NCBI RefSeq assembly: GCF_000967545.1 | Contig: NZ_JXXV01000004.1 | Coordinates: 1 to 64,000 of the forward strand | Direction of reading: 5' to 3' | Length of the DNA: 64,000 bases | From: Vibrio galatheae | GTDB lineage: Bacteria; Pseudomonadota; Gammaproteobacteria; Enterobacterales; Vibrionaceae | In this document: positions 54,126 to 63,019 of the stretch, one piece after another | Layout: each line of letters starts with the position of its first letter | How positions within the stretch are numbered: the stretch's first letter is position 1 | Notes under the pieces: model-generated | Seen by the model: the letters and a program-made list of their open reading frames with translations, nothing else | Database searches by the model: none | Told to the model about the DNA's origin: nothing | Program-made: the position numbers and the translations under genes

Positions 54126-55931
54126 TTAGTTACTTTTTGCATAAAATCGTTGCAATTCAGTTAAACCTTGCATCAACACAGGAAGCGTTGGGTTCTCATC
54201 TTTCAGGCGTTGATAGTTAGCGTCGTACAATTTGTAGTTACCAAATTTATCAATCACTGTCGTGTCTTTGGTGGTAATCAATGCCAGTTCACGAGAATCA
54301 CCAGCCAAAATCCAGCGACGTTTACGTTCATCAAATAGATTTCGACCACTGCTAAAGTCTGTCGGATTAGACGAGACGCCGAGTAAATCTTGCATGAGCG
54401 TGACCGACATATCTAAGTGACTGGTTCTATGCTGGTATTCTGCGGCCAATTTACCAGGCCAGTGAATAACCATAGGTACTTTTAGCTGATACTGGCTGTA
54501 GTTTGTGTTTGAGCCCCAACTGTTTGTTTGAGTTTCGTTGAACTCTGTTGCATGGTTGGAGGTGATAACAATCACTGTTGAACTGTCGAGCCCTAGCTCT
54601 GTCACTTGTTGCAGCAGTTGGTTGAGCTCAGTATCGGCTTGAGCGACCGATTTTTGGTAGCCCGATTTGAGCTTTTCTTCTGTTGAACGTTGTTTATTGC
54701 CTTGATTGAAACTACTAAAGTTATCGACTGTCGTGAGTTCGACATAGCTAAACCAAGGTTTTTTGCTCTGTTGCTTAACCCATTCACTCCAAGCTTCAAT
54801 CGCTTGATGATCAGCCGATTTAGCATCATTGAAGGCAATGCCGTTGAAATTCATACCACGGAACACCGTTTCACCGTATAAAGGCTCATCGAAGTTATCA
54901 GCGCTGAATAAGCCAAACTGGTACTGTTTGTCGAGCAACGTATCAATGATAATTGGCTTAGAACCTTGAGTTTTGATACTGCTTGCGTAACTACTTGGTA
55001 AACCATAGAACAGACCAAAAATACCAAACGAGTCGTTGCTTGAGCTGTAATGATTAGTGAAATTTAAGTTATCTTGAGCAAAGGCATAGGTAGCGGGCAT
55101 CGTTTGCTCGGTCAGCATATCTGCTCTGAGATTGTTGACACTGACAACTAAAATATTCAGTGAGTTAGCACGGCGGTTAAATTCAATTTTTTCCAGTGGA
55201 TAACGCACTAGTTCTGTGCTGTCTTGGCTCTGTTCTAAGCGCTTAAGGTACTCATCGCGATCCAGTAATCCGTGTCTTTCCATAAATGACTTAGCCGTCA
55301 TTGGATAAGATAATGGGAAGTTTGCGCGCTGAGCCGTAATTGAGTTGTAGAAATAAGCATCCGCCCAGACGTAAATCAGATGGCTAGCAATAAAACTGAC
55401 GAAAAACAGCGCCGCTAATGGTCGGCCAACATGTTTGTGAGAGAGTTTGCGTTGTTTGCGCCATACCCACTCTGATAGAGCCAGTTGCAGCAAGAAGATC
55501 AACGGTAAAACAATAAATAGATGTTGTAGGTCAACGGTGATCGCAGAGCTTTCATCACTGAACAGTACCTCCCATACGACGGGAGTCAGGTGTAAATTAA
55601 TGGTCTGATAGGCCTGAGTATCGACTAAGAGAATCGTCAGACCAAGGGTAGCAAAACAGACCGCCACCAACCGGAACAGTTTTCGTGACGGTATGATAAA
55701 GGTGAGAGGAAAGAGAACTAACAGGTATAACGCGAATACCAAAAAGCCAAAATGACCAACCCAAGAGATCATCAAATAGAATTGACCAAGTAGCGTTTCC
55801 GGCCACGGTGACTGAGAGATATAACGGGTTCCGATCAGCATTGCCGCGATGATGTTGAAAAAGGCAAACCAATGCCCCCATCCCACTAAACGCGATACGC
55901 GTTCGCCGTATGTGTTTCCGTTATCGACCAT
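54126..55931 (-). CDS. pbgA: PbgA/YejM/LapC-type inner-membrane protein (DUF3413-sulfatase fold)
   Basis: PbgA is an essential inner-membrane protein that senses periplasmic lipopolysaccharide and protects LpxC from FtsH proteolysis. The 601-residue protein has five TM helices in about residues 1-195 and a periplasmic alkaline phosphatase/sulfatase-like domain (about 235-600), with NNLRADML, YGLPSSYA, VIVITSNHATEFNE, LKVPMVIHWPG. The canonical metal-liganding residues of true sulfatases are not obvious, consistent with the family being non-enzymatic. It follows yejL after 27 bases, as in E. coli. Confidence 0.92.
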   Translation of the reverse strand: MVDNGNTYGERVSRLVGWGHWFAFFNIIAAMLIGTRYISQSPWPETLLGQFYLMISWVGHFGFLVFALYLLVLFPLTFIIPSRKLFRLVAVCFATLGLTILLVDTQAYQTINLHLTPVVWEVLFSDESSAITVDLQHLFIVLPLIFLLQLALSEWVWRKQRKLSHKHVGRPLAALFFVSFIASHLIYVWADAYFYNSITAQRANFPLSYPMTAKSFMERHGLLDRDEYLKRLEQSQDSTELVRYPLEKIEFNRRANSLNILVVSVNNLRADMLTEQTMPATYAFAQDNLNFTNHYSSSNDSFGIFGLFYGLPSSYASSIKTQGSKPIIIDTLLDKQYQFGLFSADNFDEPLYGETVFRGMNFNGIAFNDAKSADHQAIEAWSEWVKQQSKKPWFSYVELTTVDNFSSFNQGNKQRSTEEKLKSGYQKSVAQADTELNQLLQQVTELGLDSSTVIVITSNHATEFNETQTNSWGSNTNYSQYQLKVPMVIHWPGKLAAEYQHRTSHLDMSVTLMQDLLGVSSNPTDFSSGRNLFDERKRRWILAGDSRELALITTKDTTVIDKFGNYKLYDANYQRLKDENPTLPVLMQGLTELQRFYAKSN

Positions 55932-55958
55932 GTATGTGTTCTATGTCCGTTATTATTC

Positions 55959-56183
55959 TTAATGTTTTTTGTCTTCAACTGAAGAAACAAGCGCTTCTGC
56001 AAATTTTTCAGCAATTGCTTTGCGTTGTGAAGCGGCAACGTCTTGATTTAAGACATTGGTTGCGATATTTCCAGCAATCATTAACGCAAGCTCCGGGCCA
56101 GCAGAATGTTTTTCAAGTACTGCAGCTACTTCTGCAAGAATTTGTTCTACTTTTGCGTCGCTGTATTTAGATGTAATCGGCAT
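55959..56183 (-). CDS. yejL: YejL-family protein (DUF1414)
   Basis: The 74-residue protein matches Yej[63 protein letters not shown]. No function is known. It is first in the yejL-pbgA operon and divergent from yejK, the enterobacterial arrangement. Confidence 0.93.
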   Translation of the reverse strand: MPITSKYSDAKVEQILAEVAAVLEKHSAGPELALMIAGNIATNVLNQDVAASQRKAIAEKFAEALVSSVEDKKH

Positions 56184-56267
56184 AAAGACTCTAATGATGA
56201 TAGTAAAGCGGCTTATGATAACCTACAATGCCACGCAACTGAAACCTACGCAGTGATAAATTTCATC

Positions 56268-57269
56268 ATGAGCCTTCATCTATCAAACGTTATCCTACAT
56301 CAATTACAGAAAAACGATGCAGATGAACTAGTTGTTAATTTCCGTTCTGAGTCTCTATCTAACGACACTTCGACCGAAAACCTAGTTGCCGAGCTTCATC
56401 GTGTGTTCAACTCAAAAGCTGGTAAAGGCTTTGGTTCTTTTACATCAGACAGTGAATTTCACAACTGGTTGCAAGAGTTGCGTCAGGGAAATCAAAACTT
56501 TTATGATTTTTCGCAGTTAAGTGCCAATCGTCTCAAAGATGAGCTATCCAAATACCCCTTTGCTGACGAAGGTATTTTGGTGATTGCTGAGTATCAATCG
56601 CTTGCGACGGACTATTTATTTGTGGCAATTGTCCCGTCAAACCAGAGCCTCAAAGTGACAGAAGGTCTCGACATTAGCGCAACCGACTATTTAGATCTGA
56701 GTAAAATGGATATTGCCGCGCGTATCGATTTGACCAGCTTTGAAACCGATAAAGATTCCAACCGTTATCTCGCTTACATTAAAGGTCGAGTTGGGCGTAA
56801 AGTGGCGGACTTTTTCCTCGATTTTCTGCAAGCAGAAGTGGGCTTAGATACTAAAGTACAAAACCAAGTCCTGATGCAGGCGGTTGAAGACTTTTGTGCG
56901 GACTCTAAACTCGAAAAAGAAGAAGCGATCAGTTACAAAAAACAAGTGGCTGACTATTGTAATGAGCAGATTAAGTCTGGTGATGAAGTTCAAGTTCGCG
57001 AGTTGTCAGGGGAGTTGCCACCTTCTCACGATGGAACGAGCTTTCTCGATTACACGCAAGAACAAGGTTACCAATTGGAAGAGAGCTTCCCGGGTGATCG
57101 CGCTGCAGTGCGTAAGTTGACTAAGTATGTCGGTGCCGGCGGTGGTCTCAATGTTAGCTTTGATAGTTTGCTGCTGGGCGAGCGTATTTTTTACGATCCA
57201 GAGACAGACACGTTAACTATCAAGGGAACACCACCGAATCTTCGCGATCAGTTAACCAGAAACAAATAG
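56268..57269 (+). CDS. yejK: Nucleoid-associated protein YejK (NdpA)
   Basis: YejK/NdpA proteins associate with the nucleoid, and their role is poorly defined. The product is 333 residues from ATG 56268 (MSLHLSNVILHQL), which is the family start. The frame continues upstream into yejL on the other strand and should be ignored. Features include the N-terminal QLQKNDADELVVNFR and the C-terminal YVGAGGGLNVSFDSLLLGERIFYDPETDTLTIKGTPPNLRDQL. Confidence 0.94.
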   Translation: MSLHLSNVILHQLQKNDADELVVNFRSESLSNDTSTENLVAELHRVFNSKAGKGFGSFTSDSEFHNWLQELRQGNQNFYDFSQLSANRLKDELSKYPFADEGILVIAEYQSLATDYLFVAIVPSNQSLKVTEGLDISATDYLDLSKMDIAARIDLTSFETDKDSNRYLAYIKGRVGRKVADFFLDFLQAEVGLDTKVQNQVLMQAVEDFCADSKLEKEEAISYKKQVADYCNEQIKSGDEVQVRELSGELPPSHDGTSFLDYTQEQGYQLEESFPGDRAAVRKLTKYVGAGGGLNVSFDSLLLGERIFYDPETDTLTIKGTPPNLRDQLTRNK

Positions 57270-57374
57270 TCACTCAAATATCGGATAAACTGCAACATTT
57301 TTGCAGTTTATCCTCCCTTTCTGTTTGATAGTGTATATGCTTGTAATACTAGGAATTTATCAACAGGTAAGGGC

Positions 57375-58652
57375 ATGTACGGCAAAACGCTGAAACTTGG
57401 ATTGGCATTGTTTGCGATATGGTCAGTGAGTATCGCAGCAATCACCCTCAGCTACCGTTCAACAGAAGCAACCAAAGAGCATATATATGAGTTAGGTAGC
57501 AGTGTCGACGCGCTACGCGATTCATTCTTTTTCAAAGCTTCATATCATACTCAAATGAGTGATTCTCAGGCACTGAAACTCCAGCTTATCTATGCGCTTC
57601 GCCTGCAACTTGAAGCTGACTACCCACATCATTGGCTAATGCCAGACATCCACCGTTTACTTTTTACTACAGACCGTTTTATTGAACTGTCGCAAGTCTA
57701 CCTCGATAACAACTTAGATTTACTTAGCCTTGTGCAACATATAGGTGCGATGCGACAGCGTTATCAGGATCTGGCGGTCAACTCACTTTATCTTCGTTTA
57801 AGTTCCAATGTGTTAGAAGCGGTATTTGGCAACAGCAGCACCAGTCCACAGGTCTATCGAGATCTGGACAATGTCTATTCCCAATCAAATGAACTGCTTG
57901 AAAAAGAACGACGTGATTTGCAACAAACTCTTGCTCAAGTCTCTGCGGTATTAGGTGGATACGCACAAGGGCGATACATCGTTGATAAACTACAAAATCA
58001 CAATGTCTATGAGCAAATAGATGTGCTAAGAGGGGAGTTTGACCAGCTACTGATACGTCATAATATCGCAGCTCTAATTGTGACTCTGTTTGCCCTTAGC
58101 GGCTTTGTGCTGCTGCTTTATTCCGCGAGTAGACGCGATCTTGTCTCACCACAAAATCAATCCGAGCCTACAGCCGACAGTCCAGCACCCGAAGGGGAAC
58201 CTGTGCAGCATGAGGAACATCCTAAAGTAACAGAAGAGCTTGAGGTGGTACCGGAAAACAATCCGGAGCAAGAGGCAGCGACTGAGGTAGAGAGCGAAGT
58301 GACGGAAATTGACTTTGACAAGATGCTGGAGTCGTTAAATAACGATATGGAATCGGTATGTATGTTGCTTGCAGTGTTTATAGAAGATCATACCGGAGAC
58401 GCAGATAAAATCGGGCAACTCATCGAACATTCGCCAGAAGACGCCCAACGCAAGGCCCACAGTTTGAAAGGCGTTGGAGGCAACCTAGCCGCCAGCAAAC
58501 TTAGGGCAGCAGCGACCAAGGTGGAAATTGCGATTAAAGAGACCAATAGTGTCGATGCAGAGCTACTTGATGAGTTGAAGATACATTTAGCACGCGCAAT
58601 AGAGGAAGCTAAAGTCTTTTTAAATGAGCACAATAGCATAGAAAGCCACTAA
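57375..58652 (+). CDS. Membrane protein with a C-terminal Hpt domain
   Basis: The 425-residue protein has an N-terminal TM helix (about 7-27), a helical periplasmic region of about 200 residues, a second TM helix (about 231-252), an acidic Glu/Pro-rich linker (about 265-315) and a C-terminal Hpt domain (about 320-420) with the phospho-acceptor His in RKAHSLKGVGGNLAA. There is no kinase, HAMP or receiver domain. The best reading is a membrane phosphotransfer protein that takes part in someone else's phosphorelay, with sensing in the periplasm (inference). It follows yejK by about 105 bases; no terminator is evident, so co-transcription is possible. Confidence 0.85.
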   Translation: MYGKTLKLGLALFAIWSVSIAAITLSYRSTEATKEHIYELGSSVDALRDSFFFKASYHTQMSDSQALKLQLIYALRLQLEADYPHHWLMPDIHRLLFTTDRFIELSQVYLDNNLDLLSLVQHIGAMRQRYQDLAVNSLYLRLSSNVLEAVFGNSSTSPQVYRDLDNVYSQSNELLEKERRDLQQTLAQVSAVLGGYAQGRYIVDKLQNHNVYEQIDVLRGEFDQLLIRHNIAALIVTLFALSGFVLLLYSASRRDLVSPQNQSEPTADSPAPEGEPVQHEEHPKVTEELEVVPENNPEQEAATEVESEVTEIDFDKMLESLNNDMESVCMLLAVFIEDHTGDADKIGQLIEHSPEDAQRKAHSLKGVGGNLAASKLRAAATKVEIAIKETNSVDAELLDELKIHLARAIEEAKVFLNEHNSIESH

Positions 58653-58728
58653 TAGTGGTGATGTCAGTGATGCGTCTTGTACCGTTAATGGCAAACAAGC
58701 GCCTTTATGCAGACGCTTCTTGGTTGGC

Positions 58729-60171
58729 TTAGAGTGAAGCTGTTTGCCTAGTCAGTTCAGCTTCGTTGTCCATTGACTCGTTACTCGTGATTGGTTCGCA
58801 TTTGTCTACAAACCAACCTAGATAAGAAGTCACTATGGTCACTATGATACAAACGAAGCTCAGCCACATAAATGGCGCGTACGAGAGCGTTGCTACACCA
58901 AGAATGCTGGCCATATAGATACCGTTGTCACTCCAAGGCACCATACCTGAAGTTAATGTCCCGCCAAATTCAGCATTGCGCGATAAGTTCTTACGTTGAT
59001 AGCCTAAACGATCATAGTTCTTAGCGCATATTTTCGGCGTTAAGATCAAAGATACGTACATCGCGGAGCCAAATACATTGCCCATAAAGGCCGTGCCGAT
59101 AGTGCTGGTTGCCAGAGATCCAGCACTTTGGACACGACGTTCAAATAATTTGGCAATAGTCTCTAAAACTCCCACTTTATCCAGTAAGCCACCGAAACCG
59201 AGACCGAAGACGATGACTGCTACTGAGCCGAGCATCGACGACATACCTCCTCTGTTAAGAATTGAATCGATAAAGTTAACCCCAGACTCGATTTCAAACG
59301 GCGCCCAAGCGGTATTGAATGCTTGTAGAAAGTTGATGTCCTGAATCATTACTGCCCATACCACACCGAGCAAAGAACCAAAACTGATCACAGGAAAAGA
59401 AGGCATTCGCATCGCAAGAAGGGCAAGCACTATGATGACAGGTACAAATGAGTACGGTGTGATGTAAAACTGCTCTTCCATGGCTTGGATGACGGATTGA
59501 ACCTGAGTCATATCGACGTTACCCGCATAATGGAAACCAAATCCGGTGAACATGATGCCAGTAATGACGTAACTAATTAAAGCAATAGGTAGCATGCCTT
59601 TGATGTGTTCGACCACTTCAACATTCGACATCGATGAGGCCAAAATCACCGAATCTGACAAAGGGGACATTTTATCGCCAAAGTAACAGCCCGACAGCAC
59701 TGCACCTGCTGTAATAGGCGCGGGGACACCTAAACCCTGACCGATCCCCATCATTGCAATGCCAGCGGTACCCGCTGCGCCCCAAGAAGTACCTGTCGCA
59801 AGCGCGGTGAGAGAGCAGATGATCATGGTGGCTAAAAGAAAAATCGAAGGATGGATGGCTTTTAGCCCATAGTAGATGATTGTTGGCACGATGCCACCAG
59901 AGATCCAAGTACCAACGAGTGCGCCTACCGCCAGTAAAATCAGCACCGCGGCCAAACCATTTGATATGCCATTGAGGGCGGCGGCCTCTAAATCTTTATA
60001 TTGGTGGCCTAGGCGGATACCAAGCACCATGATGATAAACCAACCTATGTATAAGGCGAGTTGAATCGGCAAGTCGAGTTTGGCGGTAAATGAAAATGCC
60101 ATTAACAAGAATAAACCAAGGGAGACGGCAACCTGCGCTAAGTTAGGTAAGCGGGGAGTATGTTGTGTCAT
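58729..60171 (-). CDS. nhaC: NhaC-family Na+/H+ antiporter
   Basis: The 480-residue inner-membrane protein has about 11-12 TM helices and NhaC features: GTWISGGIVPTIIYYGLK, TALATGTSWGAAGTAGIAMMG, GAVLSGCYFGDKMSPLSDS, VPWSDNGIYMA. NhaC-type antiporters exchange Na+ for H+; related proteins in Vibrio also act on amino acids, so the substrate is not certain. I looked for a lysine riboswitch upstream, as known for some NhaC-type lysine transporters, and did not see its conserved motifs. It is convergent with the Hpt gene. Confidence 0.9.
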   Translation of the reverse strand: MTQHTPRLPNLAQVAVSLGLFLLMAFSFTAKLDLPIQLALYIGWFIIMVLGIRLGHQYKDLEAAALNGISNGLAAVLILLAVGALVGTWISGGIVPTIIYYGLKAIHPSIFLLATMIICSLTALATGTSWGAAGTAGIAMMGIGQGLGVPAPITAGAVLSGCYFGDKMSPLSDSVILASSMSNVEVVEHIKGMLPIALISYVITGIMFTGFGFHYAGNVDMTQVQSVIQAMEEQFYITPYSFVPVIIVLALLAMRMPSFPVISFGSLLGVVWAVMIQDINFLQAFNTAWAPFEIESGVNFIDSILNRGGMSSMLGSVAVIVFGLGFGGLLDKVGVLETIAKLFERRVQSAGSLATSTIGTAFMGNVFGSAMYVSLILTPKICAKNYDRLGYQRKNLSRNAEFGGTLTSGMVPWSDNGIYMASILGVATLSYAPFMWLSFVCIIVTIVTSYLGWFVDKCEPITSNESMDNEAELTRQTASL

Positions 60172-60616
60172 ACGGGGCCTCTTTATTTTTATTTATTAAC
60201 ACAAACAGTGGTACGGACCGTTTGCCAAGGAGGATAAATCCCATATTTGGGAGGTCGTGTACTGTACATTATTTGGATTAATATTTCGATTATTTGTCAT
60301 TTTGTATTCGTTATAACTATTTATTGGTTTGTTTTTGGTTAAATATTTTTACTAAGTTAGGGTGATGTTGTCTGGTGTATAACGAGATGTGATGTTTGTG
60401 TGGCACGTTGTTATTGTCGTTGCTTTACTGTGGATGTTTTGTGTTTGCCAAAATAACAACGGGTGAAAAATGATACAAAACAGGGCTTTTAAGCGAAATT
60501 GGCAAAACTCGAGATAAAAGTTACACATTTGACGTAATTTTCACTTGAGATTTTGCTGTGAAAATTGAATATTGATGTATTCCCTTTTTTAAAATTGAAT
60601 ACACGGAGAGTTGAGA
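60172..60616. other. Divergent intergenic region between nhaC and asd
   Basis: A 445-base AT-rich gap that must hold the two divergent promoters. I see no convincing riboswitch, CRP site or small gene. ACGGAGAG before asd is its ribosome binding site. Confidence 0.45.
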
Positions 60617-61729
60617 ATGAGAGTAGGTTTAGTCGGTTGGCGTGGCATGGTTGGTTCTGTATTAATGCAGCGTATGGTTGAAGAGAAAGACTTTGACCTC
60701 ATTGAACCGGTATTTTACAGCACGTCTCAGGTCGGTATTCCGGCGCCAAACTTAGGCAAAGATGCAGGTATGCTACAAGATGCTTTCGACATTGAAAGCT
60801 TAAAGCAGTTGGATGCTGTCATTACCTGTCAAGGTGGTAGCTACACGGAAAAGGTTTATCCGGCGTTACGTCAAGCAGGTTGGAAAGGTTACTGGATTGA
60901 CGCTGCTTCAACTCTGCGTATGGCTCAAGATTCGATTATCACGCTAGACCCAGTTAACTTAAGTCAAATTCAGCAAGGTATTCACGCTGGAACCAACACG
61001 TTTGTTGGCGGTAACTGTACGGTCAGCTTAATGCTTATGGGCTTGGGCGGCCTATTTGAGAAAGGTCTGGTGGAGTGGACCAGCGCAATGACTTACCAAG
61101 CCGCATCAGGTGCAGGCGCGCAAAATATGCGTGAGCTGATTTCTCAGATGGGCGTCATTAATGACTCAGTGAGTTCAGAACTTGCAAATCCTTCAAGCTC
61201 GATCTTAGATATCGATAAAAAAGTCGCTGATACCATGCGTAGCGGTTCTTTCCCTACTGATAAATTTGGTGTTCCTCTGGCGGGATCGTTGATCCCGTGG
61301 ATTGATGTTAAGCGTGACAACGGCCAAAGCAAAGAAGAGTGGAAAGCAGGCGTTGAAGCGAATAAGATCCTTGGCTTCCAGGATGCTCCAGTGCCAATTG
61401 ATGGTACGTGTGTGCGTATTGGCGCAATGCGTTGTCACTCACAAGCATTGACCATCAAACTAAAACAAAATGTGCCGATGGATGAGATCGAAGAGATGAT
61501 CGCGACTCACAATGATTGGGTTAAAGTCATTCCAAACGACCGTGATATTACGGCTCAAGAACTGACGCCAGCTAAAGTAACGGGGACGCTTTCGGTTCCA
61601 GTTGGCCGTCTACGTAAGATGGCAATGGGAGATGATTTCCTCAATGCATTTACCGTGGGTGACCAATTACTGTGGGGTGCTGCAGAGCCACTACGTCGTA
61701 CGCTGCGTATTATCCTTGCTGAAAAATAG
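60617..61729 (+). CDS. asd: Aspartate-semialdehyde dehydrogenase
   Basis: Asd reduces aspartyl phosphate to the semialdehyde in the lysine/threonine/methionine and diaminopimelate pathways. The 370-residue product has the NADPH-binding [14 protein letters not shown], the catalytic Cys in GGNCTVSLM near residue 134, and [16 protein letters not shown] with the active-site His near residue 275. Vibrio often carries two asd copies; this is the E. coli-like one. ATG 60617 (MRVGLVGW) is two codons after an in-frame TTG. Confidence 0.96.
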   Translation: MRVGLVGWRGMVGSVLMQRMVEEKDFDLIEPVFYSTSQVGIPAPNLGKDAGMLQDAFDIESLKQLDAVITCQGGSYTEKVYPALRQAGWKGYWIDAASTLRMAQDSIITLDPVNLSQIQQGIHAGTNTFVGGNCTVSLMLMGLGGLFEKGLVEWTSAMTYQAASGAGAQNMRELISQMGVINDSVSSELANPSSSILDIDKKVADTMRSGSFPTDKFGVPLAGSLIPWIDVKRDNGQSKEEWKAGVEANKILGFQDAPVPIDGTCVRIGAMRCHSQALTIKLKQNVPMDEIEEMIATHNDWVKVIPNDRDITAQELTPAKVTGTLSVPVGRLRKMAMGDDFLNAFTVGDQLLWGAAEPLRRTLRIILAEK

Positions 61730-61743
61730 TAATTATCTCCATG

Positions 61744-61769
61744 AAAAAGCGCCCTTTGGCGCTTTTTTT
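61744..61769 (+). terminator. Terminator of asd
   Basis: AAGCGCC-CTTT-GGCGCTT dyad followed by a seven-base T-run, 20 bases past the stop. Confidence 0.88.
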
Positions 61770-61807
61770 ATTGCTTGAGCAAACAAAGACTCGAGCGGTT
61801 TATCGTT

Positions 61808-62803
61808 CTACCTCTGGTACAAGAAGCGCTCGAAATTGGCACTTAAATCGTCGCTATTAAATACCGAACCTGTTTTACCTTGTAGCAGTATACTTCTCGC
61901 CACGGTATACATATCTGGCGAAAGCGGAATATAGCCTGATTTGGTGACACTATGACTGATGTTGTTCTGCTTGAGATAGAGACTCAGAAAGCGCCTTAGA
62001 GATTCACGATTTTCTAAAGAGTGTTTATTGACATAAATGAACAAAGGACGAGATAGAGCGCTGTAACGACCATCGGTGACATTTTTTACACTGGGTAACA
62101 CCGCATCACTATCGCCATCTGCAATCGCTACGGCTTTGAGCTTGTTCTGGTTTTTGGTGTAGTAGGCAAAGCCTAGAAAAGCGAGCGCATTCTGATCAGC
62201 CGCCACTTCCGCTACCATAGCCGTATCATCTTCATTTTCCATATAGTCTCTCCTGCTAGCTGCCTTATCAAGCACGACATTGACAAAATAATCGTATGTC
62301 CCTGAATCAGGGCCAGGGCCGTGAAGTTTTAATGTATAGGGCGGATAAGCGTGATTGACTTTGTCCCAACTGGTGATCTGTTGTTCAGAGCTTGAGCGCC
62401 AGATTAAATTGAGCTCCTCAAGTGACAATGCATCGAGCCAGCTATTCTGTTTATTGACTACCACAGTGATGGCATCCAGCGCCACTGGGAGTTCAAGAAA
62501 CTCGATACCATTGGCTTTGCACAGCGACTTTTCACTCTCTTTGATCGGGCGGGATGCATTAGAAATGTCTGTGCGGCCACGACAAAACTTTCGAAATCCC
62601 CCCCCAGTTCCTGTGATGCCTACCACCACTTGCGTCTGGGTGCCTTCGGCGAGCATAAACTGTTGTGCGACTTGATGAGTGATGGGGTAAACCGTGCTAG
62701 AACCCTCGATCTTGATTAAATCTTTTGCTCCTGCGTTACAAGAGGCAGAAGCAATCATTAACCAAGCTAGTCCATGAGCTAGAGTTTGAGAGAATTTGAG
62801 CAT
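61808..62803 (-). CDS. PstS-like phosphate-binding periplasmic protein
   Basis: The 331-residue protein has a signal peptide and a PstS/SphX-type binding core: KIEGSSTVYPIT, GTGGGFRKFCRGRTDISNASRPIKESE, the phosphate-binding GPGPDSGTYDYF, and SRPLFIYVN. Those loops coordinate phosphate in characterised PstS proteins, so phosphate (or a related anion) is the likely ligand. The transport partners pstC, pstA and pstB are not in the window, so this is a stand-alone binding protein. It is divergent from the GGDEF gene at 63020, raising the possibility of a shared regulatory role (inference). Confidence 0.9.
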   Translation of the reverse strand: MLKFSQTLAHGLAWLMIASASCNAGAKDLIKIEGSSTVYPITHQVAQQFMLAEGTQTQVVVGITGTGGGFRKFCRGRTDISNASRPIKESEKSLCKANGIEFLELPVALDAITVVVNKQNSWLDALSLEELNLIWRSSSEQQITSWDKVNHAYPPYTLKLHGPGPDSGTYDYFVNVVLDKAASRRDYMENEDDTAMVAEVAADQNALAFLGFAYYTKNQNKLKAVAIADGDSDAVLPSVKNVTDGRYSALSRPLFIYVNKHSLENRESLRRFLSLYLKQNNISHSVTKSGYIPLSPDMYTVARSILLQGKTGSVFNSDDLSANFERFLYQR

Positions 62804-63019
62804 GTTGGCCGCAGTAAAATGGATTCGTCATCGATGATTAGGCACAGAAAACTAATGCATCTCTGTTATCTGAGCAACCAGCTCAGGATAAATTTCATCA
62901 AATCTTAATAACTAGAATGAATCAGCAACAGATTCATATTGTTGACACAATTACTGAATATCCTCCTTGCTCTTAAATTCAATGAACACTTTGTCAGCTA
63001 TTTGACCAACTTATTTTTT
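62804..63019. other. Divergent promoter region between pstS-like and GGDEF genes
   Basis: A 216-base gap that must carry the two divergent promoters. No clear Pho box was recognised. Confidence 0.4.

Noticed and set aside
56106-56267. N-terminal extension of yejK
   Set aside because: It runs antisense to yejL, has no homology to the family start, and ATG 56268 gives the standard protein.
60172-60616. Lysine riboswitch upstream of nhaC or asd
   Set aside because: Such RNAs control some lysine transporters of the NhaC type, but the conserved motifs were not seen on either strand.
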